From Mucilaginibacter oryzae (GTDB lineage: Bacteria > Bacteroidota > Bacteroidia > Sphingobacteriales > Sphingobacteriaceae): a stretch of DNA of 64,000 bases. Numbering within the stretch: the first letter of the stretch is position 1; each line of letters starts with the position of its first letter. A model generated the notes under the pieces. The model saw nothing but the letters and a program-made list of their open reading frames with translations. It made no database searches and was not told the DNA's origin. The DNA lies in assembly GCF_003148845.1 (NCBI RefSeq), contig NZ_QGHA01000001.1:930001-994000 (forward strand). Reading direction: 5' to 3'. Position numbers and translations under genes: made by a program. Below, in pieces: positions 1 through 8,194 of the stretch.

Positions 1-148
1 CGGGTAAAGCGTCAACTTGCTGTTTGGTTAATTTATAAGTTCCGTTGGGTAGAGTTAACTTCACATCTTCAGTACGATGGATTAACTGGGCCTTGCAGGT
101 AATTGTTCCGGTTGTACTTAAGAAAATTATTACTAGTAATTTTTTCAT
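1..148 (-). CDS. Small secreted protein, N-terminal part only (cut by window edge)
   Basis: The ATG is at 146-148 and the frame is open to the window edge, giving about 49 residues. It starts with MKKLLVIIFLS and a hydrophobic segment ending at a Cys-Lys-Ala-Gln, so it carries a signal peptide. It is a close copy of the gene at 247-780: bases 1-148 align with 633-780 without any gap and with few mismatches. The shared stretch LPxGTYKLTKQxVDALP follows the signal. This is a recent tandem duplicate. I do not recognise the family and give no function. Confidence 0.8.
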   Translation of the reverse strand, partial: MKKLLVIIFLSTTGTITCKAQLIHRTEDVKLTLPNGTYKLTKQQVDALP

Positions 149-246
149 CCCGTTATTAAAGTTTACAGAATGGCAAAGCCACACTGATTTTGTGAGGTCG
201 CGCTATCATTAATTGTTCCTATGGCAGAAAATTATTGCTTTATCCC

Positions 247-780
247 TCATTCAATAAACTGGATGCTGTTTAAAATCTCATTTAACAAAGCAGTCGCTTT
301 TTCTTTATCAGCTATGGGATACTCTATCTTTCCTGCCTGCGTAAACGTTTTTGCTTCATTTTGATAATTAAATCGATAGTAGCCTGTATCATTTATAGTA
401 TAGCTGATTAACAAAACATGATTTTTACCCATCCTTTTTATAACAGAGTTGTAGCTATTGTTTCCATTGCTTTGTAAGAAAAGATGACCCTCATCCTGGA
501 AGCGTTTTTCCCTTGGTAAGTCGTTGTTCATGGAATCTTTATTCACATTAAAAAGTCCGATGTATAAGGAGCCTAATTGATAATTATAAGGCATTCCACC
601 GGATTGATTTATTTTGTTTGATAGCTTAATGCCGGGTAAAGCGTCAACTTCCTGTTTGGTTAATTTATAAGTTCCTTTGGGTAGAATTAACTTCACATCT
701 TCAGTACTATGGATTAACTGGGCTTTGCAGGTAAATGTTCCTATTGTACTCAGCAAAAGTATAACGAGTGTTTTCTTCAT
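247..780 (-). CDS. Small secreted protein of unknown function (tandem paralogue)
   Basis: The 177-residue product begins with a typical signal peptide (MKKTLVILLL, then Cys-Lys-Ala-Gln near residue 20), so it is exported to the periplasm or surface. The mature part has the motif LPKGTYKLTKQEVDALPG and no catalytic motif I can identify. It begins 14 bases after the stop of the lipoprotein gene at 795-2453 and is followed by a near-identical copy at 1-148, so the three form a likely operon. The placement behind a larger exported protein could fit an immunity or accessory role, but that is inference from context only. Confidence 0.75.
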   Translation of the reverse strand: MKKTLVILLLSTIGTFTCKAQLIHSTEDVKLILPKGTYKLTKQEVDALPGIKLSNKINQSGGMPYNYQLGSLYIGLFNVNKDSMNNDLPREKRFQDEGHLFLQSNGNNSYNSVIKRMGKNHVLLISYTINDTGYYRFNYQNEAKTFTQAGKIEYPIADKEKATALLNEILNSIQFIE

Positions 781-794
781 GATATTAATGTATT

Positions 795-2453
795 TTACTT
801 ATCAGGGCAGGTTGTTATTGTTAATTTGCCATTTTTATCTATGTCTGTTATGACGTAATTTGTTGAGTTCGAAGGAGACTTATATAAATTTATTGCGCCG
901 CTAAAAATTTCCATTAGTGCTTTGTTGGTTGCTGAGGCTTCGTCTAAATTCATTTTATTCTTGTATTCCGTCGCCTTATTTTGAAATGCCTCTTCATACC
1001 CATTTCTATCCTGATTATAATCCAAAAACATTTGGGATAAAATAGCCCAGTTGCTAACGGTAACCGTATAGGTTGTAGTATTAGAAACTATGGTAGCGTA
1101 CGCGTTATCCCGGTAAAATTTTATGCTACTTGCGCCGGAAGTAACCAGGTCTGGATTGGATAAATGATCTATCAATGAAAAAACATCATTTGGCGATGGC
1201 CCTGCCGATTGATGACGATGAACCGAACCAATACTAAAGCCATTAGTACTATTCCAGGTAAAATTAGGCATCCATGAGTTGGTACCATTGGTTGTTATCG
1301 GGGTATTCATATACGTATTAGCGCTAAGGCTTGTTAAATTTAAATTTGAGCCATACTCGTTAGTGCCCGGTTTAGCTAAAACGTCGGCATTTCGTTGGGT
1401 ATTGAAAGCGGTCGCAAATTTTTGCTTGGCCTTTTTCAGCAGTTCACAAGGGTCGGGCGCCGATGGGCACGGCTGCCTTGGCGGATCTACAGAGCAAACC
1501 TGTGCTGTGGGCGGCGGCATACCCCCGTCGCCCGGTGGTGGCGGCGGCGGAACATAGTTGGTTTTTAACCGGTTGCCGCCTTCAACAGATTCAACAGCCA
1601 GCGGGATGCAGGGTGGGGTAACCGGCGGACCAACATGCATACCCGGAGGGCAGGGTGGTGGTGGCGGAGGGGTATTGCCACCGCTTCCGGATGGGTTGCC
1701 ATCATCAACATTTACACAGGTAGTTGTTAAATATTCATCGCATTGGTAAACCCCGTCAACATAGTAAACAACATACCAATCGGTACATACCTGTTTTACG
1801 GTATTTGCTATCAACCTGCCGGTATTCACATTTTGTACACGTGGTGTTTTATTGGTATCAGTATCCTCCGTGCCGGATGCCATAAGTTGCCCGTTCCGAT
1901 AGCCGTATCCTCCCAAATAACTTCCGCGTGGCGTAAAATAAAGTATAGTGCCGCTAAAATCGGGGTCATGCTTGCGGTAGGTATTATGATCCAACTTGCT
2001 CAGATCATTGTTAATATATGCCGAGTCGGCAATTATAGTTAGTATGTAGGCTTCACGCTTTTTGCCATCGGTCATTAATAAATAATAACTCCTGCTATAG
2101 GCCGGGTTACAACGCTTTTTATTAAGTTGATATGACGAACCGAATTTGGCCTCCGGGTCTACGGGCATCTCAATTACACTTTGACCATATCGGTTATACA
2201 TAACCGGGTGCTGCCAATCTGGTTTTATCCATTGTGATAAGTCGCGGCTTTTACCCGCCGCCTGGTTTTGCAAGCTATTCCCGCTATTGGCAGGGTAAAC
2301 ACTTTCATACCATGATTTTGCATCATTTAACGGTGCCGGTAACCGGGCGGGCTCTTTATTCCCTTTACGGCAACTGTAAATAATTATTGAAAATAAGAGG
2401 ATGAGAAAAAAAGGAATCTTTAAAATGCTTTTTTTGAAATTGAATTTCATCAT
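795..2453 (-). CDS. Lipoprotein with proline-rich linker and unknown C-terminal domain
   Basis: About 552 residues from the ATG at 2451-2453. An upstream ATG at 2481-2483 adds ten residues, but the Met-Met-Lys-Phe start places the signal peptide correctly. The hydrophobic stretch ends in IIYSC, a lipobox, so the protein should be lipid-anchored. The N-terminal half (to about residue 250) is unrecognised and ends in a Cys-containing region. Two polyproline tracts (roughly residues 260-320) form a linker with several Cys. The C-terminal 200 residues contain VHRHQ followed by SPND, which weakly recalls metal-dependent JAB-like domains but lacks the usual HxHP. The gene leads the operon with the small secreted paralogues downstream. 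Function unknown. Confidence 0.75.
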   Translation of the reverse strand: MMKFNFKKSILKIPFFLILLFSIIIYSCRKGNKEPARLPAPLNDAKSWYESVYPANSGNSLQNQAAGKSRDLSQWIKPDWQHPVMYNRYGQSVIEMPVDPEAKFGSSYQLNKKRCNPAYSRSYYLLMTDGKKREAYILTIIADSAYINNDLSKLDHNTYRKHDPDFSGTILYFTPRGSYLGGYGYRNGQLMASGTEDTDTNKTPRVQNVNTGRLIANTVKQVCTDWYVVYYVDGVYQCDEYLTTTCVNVDDGNPSGSGGNTPPPPPPCPPGMHVGPPVTPPCIPLAVESVEGGNRLKTNYVPPPPPPGDGGMPPPTAQVCSVDPPRQPCPSAPDPCELLKKAKQKFATAFNTQRNADVLAKPGTNEYGSNLNLTSLSANTYMNTPITTNGTNSWMPNFTWNSTNGFSIGSVHRHQSAGPSPNDVFSLIDHLSNPDLVTSGASSIKFYRDNAYATIVSNTTTYTVTVSNWAILSQMFLDYNQDRNGYEEAFQNKATEYKNKMNLDEASATNKALMEIFSGAINLYKSPSNSTNYVITDIDKNGKLTITTCPDK

Positions 2454-2635
2454 GATAAGATATGGTTGTATGTAGTTAAACAAGTAACCGCTTGGTTATT
2501 AAATACTACACCTTCTGATTATTGCAATATATGAATATTTTTTATATAAAAATAAATATTAAAAATTAAGGGTCTCATATTAAAACGCGTCTTCGTAACC
2601 TGTATGCTAAGCTTACGCCTAAAACCGAACACCCG

Positions 2636-2653
2636 CTGTACGCTTCCGTACAG
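2636..2653. promoter_or_regulatory. Perfect inverted repeat upstream of the permease array
   Basis: CTGTACG at 2636-2642 and CGTACAG at 2647-2653 are exact inverted copies with a four-base spacer. The repeat lies in the 284-base gap between the divergent lipoprotein gene and the first permease gene, 115 bases before the permease ATG. It could be an operator or a short hairpin. The rest of the gap is AT-rich and shows no clear promoter box. Confidence 0.35.
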
Positions 2654-2767
2654 TATGAATTAAAAATAAATATTAATTTATTGATTGTTAGTTAATTATA
2701 TAAGTGGCATTGCTTTTATTACCAAAACAATAGTGTACTGCCTTGATAAACTGAAAACCTTTGAAAT

Positions 2768-5518
2768 ATGGACTTAGATGAGCATGTTTGGAACCTGGTT
2801 TCGAAAAAGCTGGCCCGCGAAGCTTCGGAGAGCGAACTGCGCGAACTGGATGTTTTGCTGGCCCGAAATCCCGAACTGCATAGTCAGTTAAAGCTTATGT
2901 CGAAATGGTGGGATAAGGGAGAGGAAAACCCGGAAACAAACAGTTCCGCGCTCTTTGGCAGGATACAGGATAAAATAAAACAGAAAGAAGAAGCTGCAGC
3001 ACTGCAACCTTTAAGCATGCGCGGCAGTCATAACAACAATAGTAAATTAAAGCAAACCAAATCGTTTTCAAACCATATAGCCATGCTCAAAAACTACCTC
3101 AAAATAGCCTTCAGGCAACTGAAAAAGCAAAAAATGTATACCGCTATCAAAATAGGTGGTTTTGCGTTTAGTATCGCGGCCTGTTTGTTGATTGCCCTTT
3201 ATATACGCGATGAGTTGAGTTTTGACAAAAGTTACCCCAATGCCGCCAATGTTTACCGTTTGCTTGGGCATTACCATGATGGCACGATAGATGAAAAAGG
3301 TGTAGACTGGCCATCTGTAATGGCTAAGGTAATTAAACAGGATTATCCGGAGGTGGAGAGATCAGGCCGTTTAATGCCTAACTCGCTTTTTTGGGGAGCT
3401 GGCGCCAATGAGTTAAAACGCGCCGACCAGCCCGATAATACCCACGAAGAAGGTTTTGCCTATGCCGACCAGGGCCTGATTGATATTTTAAACCTTCCCA
3501 TGGTTTACGGCGACGCCAAACACGCGCTTACCGAACCATTAACCATGGTAATTTCAAAAAGTAAGGCTGAAAAGTATTTTCCAGGCCAAAACCCGGTAGG
3601 CAAGGTGATGTACCTTAATAATAATAAAACCAGACCTTTTAAAATAGCCGCGGTGATGCAGGATCTCCCTGCAAATTCGCACCTGCACGATTTTAAGTTT
3701 TTCATCACCCTTGCAGGGGTCGAGTTTTGGAATGGTGAGCAGGCCACCTGGGACGCCAATAATTACCACATCTACATGGCGCTTAAGCCCGGCACCAACA
3801 TAGCGCAGTTTAACAAAAAGGTTAACGAAGGCATCCTGAAAAATTACTTTATCCCCAACATGATACGTAACGGCGATAAGCGGGCGGGCAGCGTGATGAG
3901 TATGTTTAATTTAGTGGTTCAGAATGTACAGGATATTAATCTGCGCTCGTATGATGTGCATGATGGCATGTCGCACGGGGATATCCGTTTTGTATGGTTG
4001 TTTGGCGCGGTGGCAGGTTTTATTCTGGTGATTGCCTGCATTAATTTTGTTAATCTTTCTACAGCCAAATCGGCCAACAGGGCTAAAGAAGTAGGTTTGC
4101 GCAAAGTGGTCGGCTCGCAGCGCAGTGGTTTGATTCAACAGTTTCTCGCTGAATCATTATTATACAGCTTTTTCTCTTTCGTATTAGGCCTGATCCTGGC
4201 ATGGGCGCTGTTACCATATTTCAATACGCTGGCATCCAAATCGCTTATTATGCCCTGGGCCGCCTGGTGGTTAGTGCCGGTAGTGCTGGTATCCGCGTTT
4301 TTAATTGGTATTGTGGCGGGTATCTATCCTGCATTTTATCTCTCGGGCTTTAAACCTGCCGAGGTGCTTAAAGGTAATTTGAGTACCGGAAGCAAAAGTT
4401 CAGGCTTGCGGAACGTGCTGGTTGTTTTTCAGTTCGCTACATCTATTATACTGATCATCAGCACGGTGGTAATTTACAACCAGATGCAATACCTGCTTAA
4501 CAGAAAGGTTGGTTTTGAAAAAGACCAGGTAGTGATGATCCAGGGTACCAACACGCTCGATAACCAGGTGAAGCCCTTTAAAAACGAATTACTCAAACTA
4601 TCCACCGTTCAAAGCGCGTCCATCAGCGATTTTCTCCCCGTATCAGGCACCAAGCGTAATGGCAACCAATTTTATATTGAGGGAAGGGAAAAAATCGACC
4701 CAACTGTTGGCGGCCAGTTTTGGGATGTGGATCATGATTATATTAAAACGCTGGGCATTAAACTGGTAGCGGGCCGCAATTTTATGCCCGATATGAAAAC
4801 CGATTCGCAGGCAGTGATCATTAACCAGATGATGGCCAACAAACTCGGGCTTAAAAACCCGATAGGGAAGAAGATAGTTAACTATGGACCGGCTAAAACA
4901 ATCATTGGCGTAGTACAGGATTTTAACTATAACTCGATGCGCGACGGGATTGAGCCGTTGGTGATGCACCTTAGCCCAAGCGAGTCGATAGTATCAGTAA
5001 AAATAAAAGCCGGCGATGTAAAAGCCGCGTTGGATCAAATCACTGCCACCTGGAAACAATTCGCGCCGAACCAACCCATCCGTTACACCTTTATGGACGA
5101 ACGCTTTGCCAGCATGTATGCCGATGTACAACGCATGGGCCGGATTTTTACAAGTTTTGCGGTGCTGGCTATCATTATCGCCTGCCTTGGTTTGTTTGCC
5201 TTGGCCGCCTTTATGGCCGAACAGCGCAGCAAGGAAATAGGCATCCGCAAAGTACTTGGCGCAACTATCGGCAACATCACCGCCATGCTCTCCATGAATT
5301 TTGTAAAACTGGTATTCGTTGCCATTGTAATAGCCACGCCCATAGCATACTACGCCATGACCAGGTGGCTGCAGGACTTTACCTACCGGGTAACATTAAG
5401 CTGGTGGATGTTTGCACTGGCCGGAGCTGCCGCTATTGTGATTGCGCTGGTAACGGTAAGCTATCAAAGCATAAAAGCCGCGTTGATGAACCCGGTAAAG
5501 AGTTTGAAAGCGGAATAG
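2768..5518 (+). CDS. MacB/FtsX-type ABC transporter permease with extra N-terminal domain
   Basis: 916 residues. Residues about 110-560 contain the N-terminal membrane helix (near 128-148), the periplasmic MacB core domain and four-helix FtsX block with the family signature of alternating NLSTAKSANRAKEVGLRK. A second periplasmic domain and FtsX block follows to the C-terminus, with AFMAEQRSKEIGIRKVLGA and the ending NPVKSLKAE. Such double-FtsX proteins form inner-membrane permeases that use a separate ATPase; none is encoded here. Residues 1-105 are soluble, charged and start MDLDEHVWNLVSKKLARE; they resemble the N-terminal part of FecR-like anti-sigma proteins. The two permeases downstream lack this part. 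Substrate unknown. Confidence 0.85.
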   Translation: MDLDEHVWNLVSKKLAREASESELRELDVLLARNPELHSQLKLMSKWWDKGEENPETNSSALFGRIQDKIKQKEEAAALQPLSMRGSHNNNSKLKQTKSFSNHIAMLKNYLKIAFRQLKKQKMYTAIKIGGFAFSIAACLLIALYIRDELSFDKSYPNAANVYRLLGHYHDGTIDEKGVDWPSVMAKVIKQDYPEVERSGRLMPNSLFWGAGANELKRADQPDNTHEEGFAYADQGLIDILNLPMVYGDAKHALTEPLTMVISKSKAEKYFPGQNPVGKVMYLNNNKTRPFKIAAVMQDLPANSHLHDFKFFITLAGVEFWNGEQATWDANNYHIYMALKPGTNIAQFNKKVNEGILKNYFIPNMIRNGDKRAGSVMSMFNLVVQNVQDINLRSYDVHDGMSHGDIRFVWLFGAVAGFILVIACINFVNLSTAKSANRAKEVGLRKVVGSQRSGLIQQFLAESLLYSFFSFVLGLILAWALLPYFNTLASKSLIMPWAAWWLVPVVLVSAFLIGIVAGIYPAFYLSGFKPAEVLKGNLSTGSKSSGLRNVLVVFQFATSIILIISTVVIYNQMQYLLNRKVGFEKDQVVMIQGTNTLDNQVKPFKNELLKLSTVQSASISDFLPVSGTKRNGNQFYIEGREKIDPTVGGQFWDVDHDYIKTLGIKLVAGRNFMPDMKTDSQAVIINQMMANKLGLKNPIGKKIVNYGPAKTIIGVVQDFNYNSMRDGIEPLVMHLSPSESIVSVKIKAGDVKAALDQITATWKQFAPNQPIRYTFMDERFASMYADVQRMGRIFTSFAVLAIIIACLGLFALAAFMAEQRSKEIGIRKVLGATIGNITAMLSMNFVKLVFVAIVIATPIAYYAMTRWLQDFTYRVTLSWWMFALAGAAAIVIALVTVSYQSIKAALMNPVKSLKAE

Positions 5519-5520
5519 TT

Positions 5521-5618
5521 CTGAATCAGAATTTACAGAATTTAAGAATTCACAGAATGGAAAAACAACGATAGCGACTAATTCTGAAAATCCTCAAATT
5601 CTGTAAATTCTGATTCAG
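5521..5618. repeat. Long palindromic intergenic repeat (family B)
   Basis: The left arm 5521-5543 (starting CTGAATCAGAATTTACAG) is an exact inverted copy of 5596-5618. The pairing continues imperfectly inward for about 15 more bases, making a hairpin of nearly 40 paired positions around a GC-richer loop. It starts two bases after the stop of the first permease gene. Related copies are at 8085-8172 and 41921-41953. Confidence 0.85.
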
Positions 5619-5649
5619 ACAATTAAAAATCATATAAATCAAATTTTTA

Positions 5650-8079
5650 ATGCTTAAAAGTTATATAAAAACAGCATGGCGGTTTCTGCTGAAAAATAAA
5701 ACATTCAGCCTTATTAATATCGTAGGATTGGCTACCGGTACATTGTGCTGCCTGTATATTTTGCTTTACGTGCAGGATCAGTATAGTTATGATAAACAGC
5801 ATAAGGATGTTAAAGACCTGTACCGCATTACAACCACGCTTGAGTTAACCGGCGATAAACACGACGGCGCGGCAAGTTCGCCACCCATTGCTCCGGCTAT
5901 GAAAAATGATTTTGGCGAAGTGCTACAGTACGCGCGGCTTGTAAATACAGATGGGTTTGGGGCTAAACAGCATTTATTGCGTTATAAGGAAAAGTCGTTT
6001 TACCAGCAAAACGCGGTTTATGTGGATTCGACATTTTTCGACATGTTTAACTTTCATTTTGTTAACGGAACGCCTAACAAAGTTTTGTCTGATCCTTATA
6101 CCATTGTACTGTTAAAGCCGGTTGCTGATAAACTTTTTGGCGCCGAAGACCCTGTTGGTAAAATGATCTCGATAGATAATTCATTCGGGAAGCATAATTT
6201 CAAGGTAACCGGGGTTATTAACGAAAGTGCCGGTCAGTCGCATATAAAGGCCAGCCTGTTTATGGCGATGAACAGCGGTGGCCTTGGCGAGTATGTGCGG
6301 AAAAACACTGCCTGGGCAGGCAACAACTTTTTATACGCTTATGTAAAACTCCGTCCGGGTGCCAGTGCCGCTGCGCTGGAAAAAAAGCTGCCTGATTTTT
6401 TGAATAAATACGGTGCCGATCAATTAAAGGCCATCGGCATGAAAAAGGCCCTGCACCTGCAATCTGTAACCAGTGTACATACTACGCCCGGCCATGAGCA
6501 TGAGCTTACCAAAACGCTCGATCCATCATTTTTATATATCATGATACTGGTTGCTGTGTTGATCCAGGTGGTTGCCTGTATTAATTTCATGAACCTCTCA
6601 ACCGCGCGCGCTTCAAAACGCGCTAAGGAAGTAGGCGTGCGTAAAGTGATTGGCGCCGGTCAGGGTGATTTGATGAAGCAGTTCCTGGGCGAATCGTTCA
6701 TGCTTACGCTGATGGGCGTAGCTATTGCGCTGCCGCTGTTGGTATTGCTGATGCCTTATTTAAACCGGGTAACTCATGCCGACATCAGCTTAACATTTTT
6801 CAGCAATTATAAGCTTTGGATAATGCTGGCAGGCATGGTGCTGGTTACCGGCTTAATTGCAGGTAGTTACCCGGCCTTTTATCTTTCGGCATTTAAAGCT
6901 ATTAAAGTGATTAAAGGCAATTTTACCAATCATATTTCGGCAGGCGGGATCCGTAAATCATTAGTGGTATTCCAGTTCTGGCTATCCATTATATTGATAT
7001 CCGGCGTTATTATTATATACAGCCAGCTCAACTTTGTAAAAAATAAGGACCTGGGTTTTGATCAGAATCAAAAACTGATCTTTAATTTTCATACGGCCAC
7101 CACACAGGCTAAAATGAAAGATTTTGCCAATGATCTGAGAGCATTGGCCGAAGTGAAAACCGTAAGCAATGCCGATAACTACCTCAGCCAGTTTGTACCG
7201 CACGATCATGGCGTTTACACAGCCGGGGGCAATATGACTACTGCTACCGACGCGCAAAATATCAATACTGATGAGTTTTTTGCCAAAGCCAACGGAATTA
7301 AGATTATTGCCGGCCGCGATTTCAGGATAGGCGATAGCAGCCGCGTGCTCATCAACGAAACATTATGCAAACGTTTGGGCCTGAACCCGCAAACTGCGCC
7401 GGGAACAAGGCTGTACACCCAATACGCTCCCGACCCGGTATCCTTTGTTGAAGTGGCCGGCGTAATGCGGGATTTTAATTACAACTCGCTGCACATGCAG
7501 GTAAGACCCTTTATGCTGGTTTACCAAAAAAATCCTCAGTACTTTAATGTGATGGTGGTATCTGCAGATAGTAAAAACTATAAATCGCTGCTCGGCAAAA
7601 TAGAAACCCTGTGGCAAAAAGATATAGCCGACACGCCATTTGAATACTCGTTTTTAGATACCGAGGTACAAAAACAGTACGAAACCGAGGTTACCCTGTC
7701 GCAGATTATCAATGCCTTTACGCTGATGGCGATAGTGATATCGTGCCTGGGCTTGTTTGGTTTGGCCGCATTCAGCGCCGAACAACGGAGTAAAGAGATT
7801 GGGGTACGCAAAGTGCTTGGAGCGAGTGTAACCGGGATAGTGCAGCTATTATCGAAAGATTTTGTAAAGCTTGTTTTGATAGCCCTGGTAATAGCTACGC
7901 CCATCGCATGGTGGGGCATGAGCAAATGGCTGCAGGCCTTTGAATACCGGATATCTATAAGCTGGTGGATGTTTGCGCTGGCCGGTACGCTCGCTATGAT
8001 AATTGCCTTGGTAACAGTAAGCAGCCAGGCTGTTAAAGCAGCCCGGGCGAACCCGGTGAAAAGCCTTAAGGCAGAATAA
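5650..8079 (+). CDS. MacB/FtsX-type ABC transporter permease
   Basis: 809 residues. It begins directly with the family start MLKSYIKTAWRFLLKNKTFS and the first membrane helix, followed by a periplasmic MacB core domain, an FtsX block carrying FMNLSTARASKRAKEVGVRK, a second periplasmic domain, and a second FtsX block with AFSAEQRSKEIGVRKVLGA, ending NPVKSLKAE. It is a paralogue of its two neighbours and probably co-transcribed with them, separated by hairpin repeats. In the family such proteins mediate efflux or lipoprotein/peptide handling with an ATPase partner; the partner and substrate cannot be told from this window. Confidence 0.88.
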   Translation: MLKSYIKTAWRFLLKNKTFSLINIVGLATGTLCCLYILLYVQDQYSYDKQHKDVKDLYRITTTLELTGDKHDGAASSPPIAPAMKNDFGEVLQYARLVNTDGFGAKQHLLRYKEKSFYQQNAVYVDSTFFDMFNFHFVNGTPNKVLSDPYTIVLLKPVADKLFGAEDPVGKMISIDNSFGKHNFKVTGVINESAGQSHIKASLFMAMNSGGLGEYVRKNTAWAGNNFLYAYVKLRPGASAAALEKKLPDFLNKYGADQLKAIGMKKALHLQSVTSVHTTPGHEHELTKTLDPSFLYIMILVAVLIQVVACINFMNLSTARASKRAKEVGVRKVIGAGQGDLMKQFLGESFMLTLMGVAIALPLLVLLMPYLNRVTHADISLTFFSNYKLWIMLAGMVLVTGLIAGSYPAFYLSAFKAIKVIKGNFTNHISAGGIRKSLVVFQFWLSIILISGVIIIYSQLNFVKNKDLGFDQNQKLIFNFHTATTQAKMKDFANDLRALAEVKTVSNADNYLSQFVPHDHGVYTAGGNMTTATDAQNINTDEFFAKANGIKIIAGRDFRIGDSSRVLINETLCKRLGLNPQTAPGTRLYTQYAPDPVSFVEVAGVMRDFNYNSLHMQVRPFMLVYQKNPQYFNVMVVSADSKNYKSLLGKIETLWQKDIADTPFEYSFLDTEVQKQYETEVTLSQIINAFTLMAIVISCLGLFGLAAFSAEQRSKEIGVRKVLGASVTGIVQLLSKDFVKLVLIALVIATPIAWWGMSKWLQAFEYRISISWWMFALAGTLAMIIALVTVSSQAVKAARANPVKSLKAE

Positions 8080-8084
8080 TATCT

Positions 8085-8172
8085 TAATCAGAATTTACAG
8101 AATTTGAAAATTGGCAGAATAAAAAGGCAACAGCAGCGAGTAATTCTGAAAATCTTAAAATTCTGATTCTGA
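8085..8172. repeat. Palindromic intergenic repeat (family B, degraded copy)
   Basis: The left arm TAATCAGAATTTACAGAATTT and the right arm ending AAAATTCTGATTCTGA are inverted copies of the same units as in 5521-5618, with the order CAGAAT...ATTCTG preserved and a loop containing the same GCAACAGCAGCGAGTAATTCTG-type sequence. The right arm has lost about eight bases. It lies between two permease genes. Confidence 0.75.
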
Positions 8173-8194
8173 CAAATTACTTAATGAAACAATC

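Noticed and set aside
1279..2042. Open frames on the plus strand with Gly/Pro-rich products
   Set aside because: They are antisense to the polyproline-linker region of the lipoprotein and arise from its biased codons.
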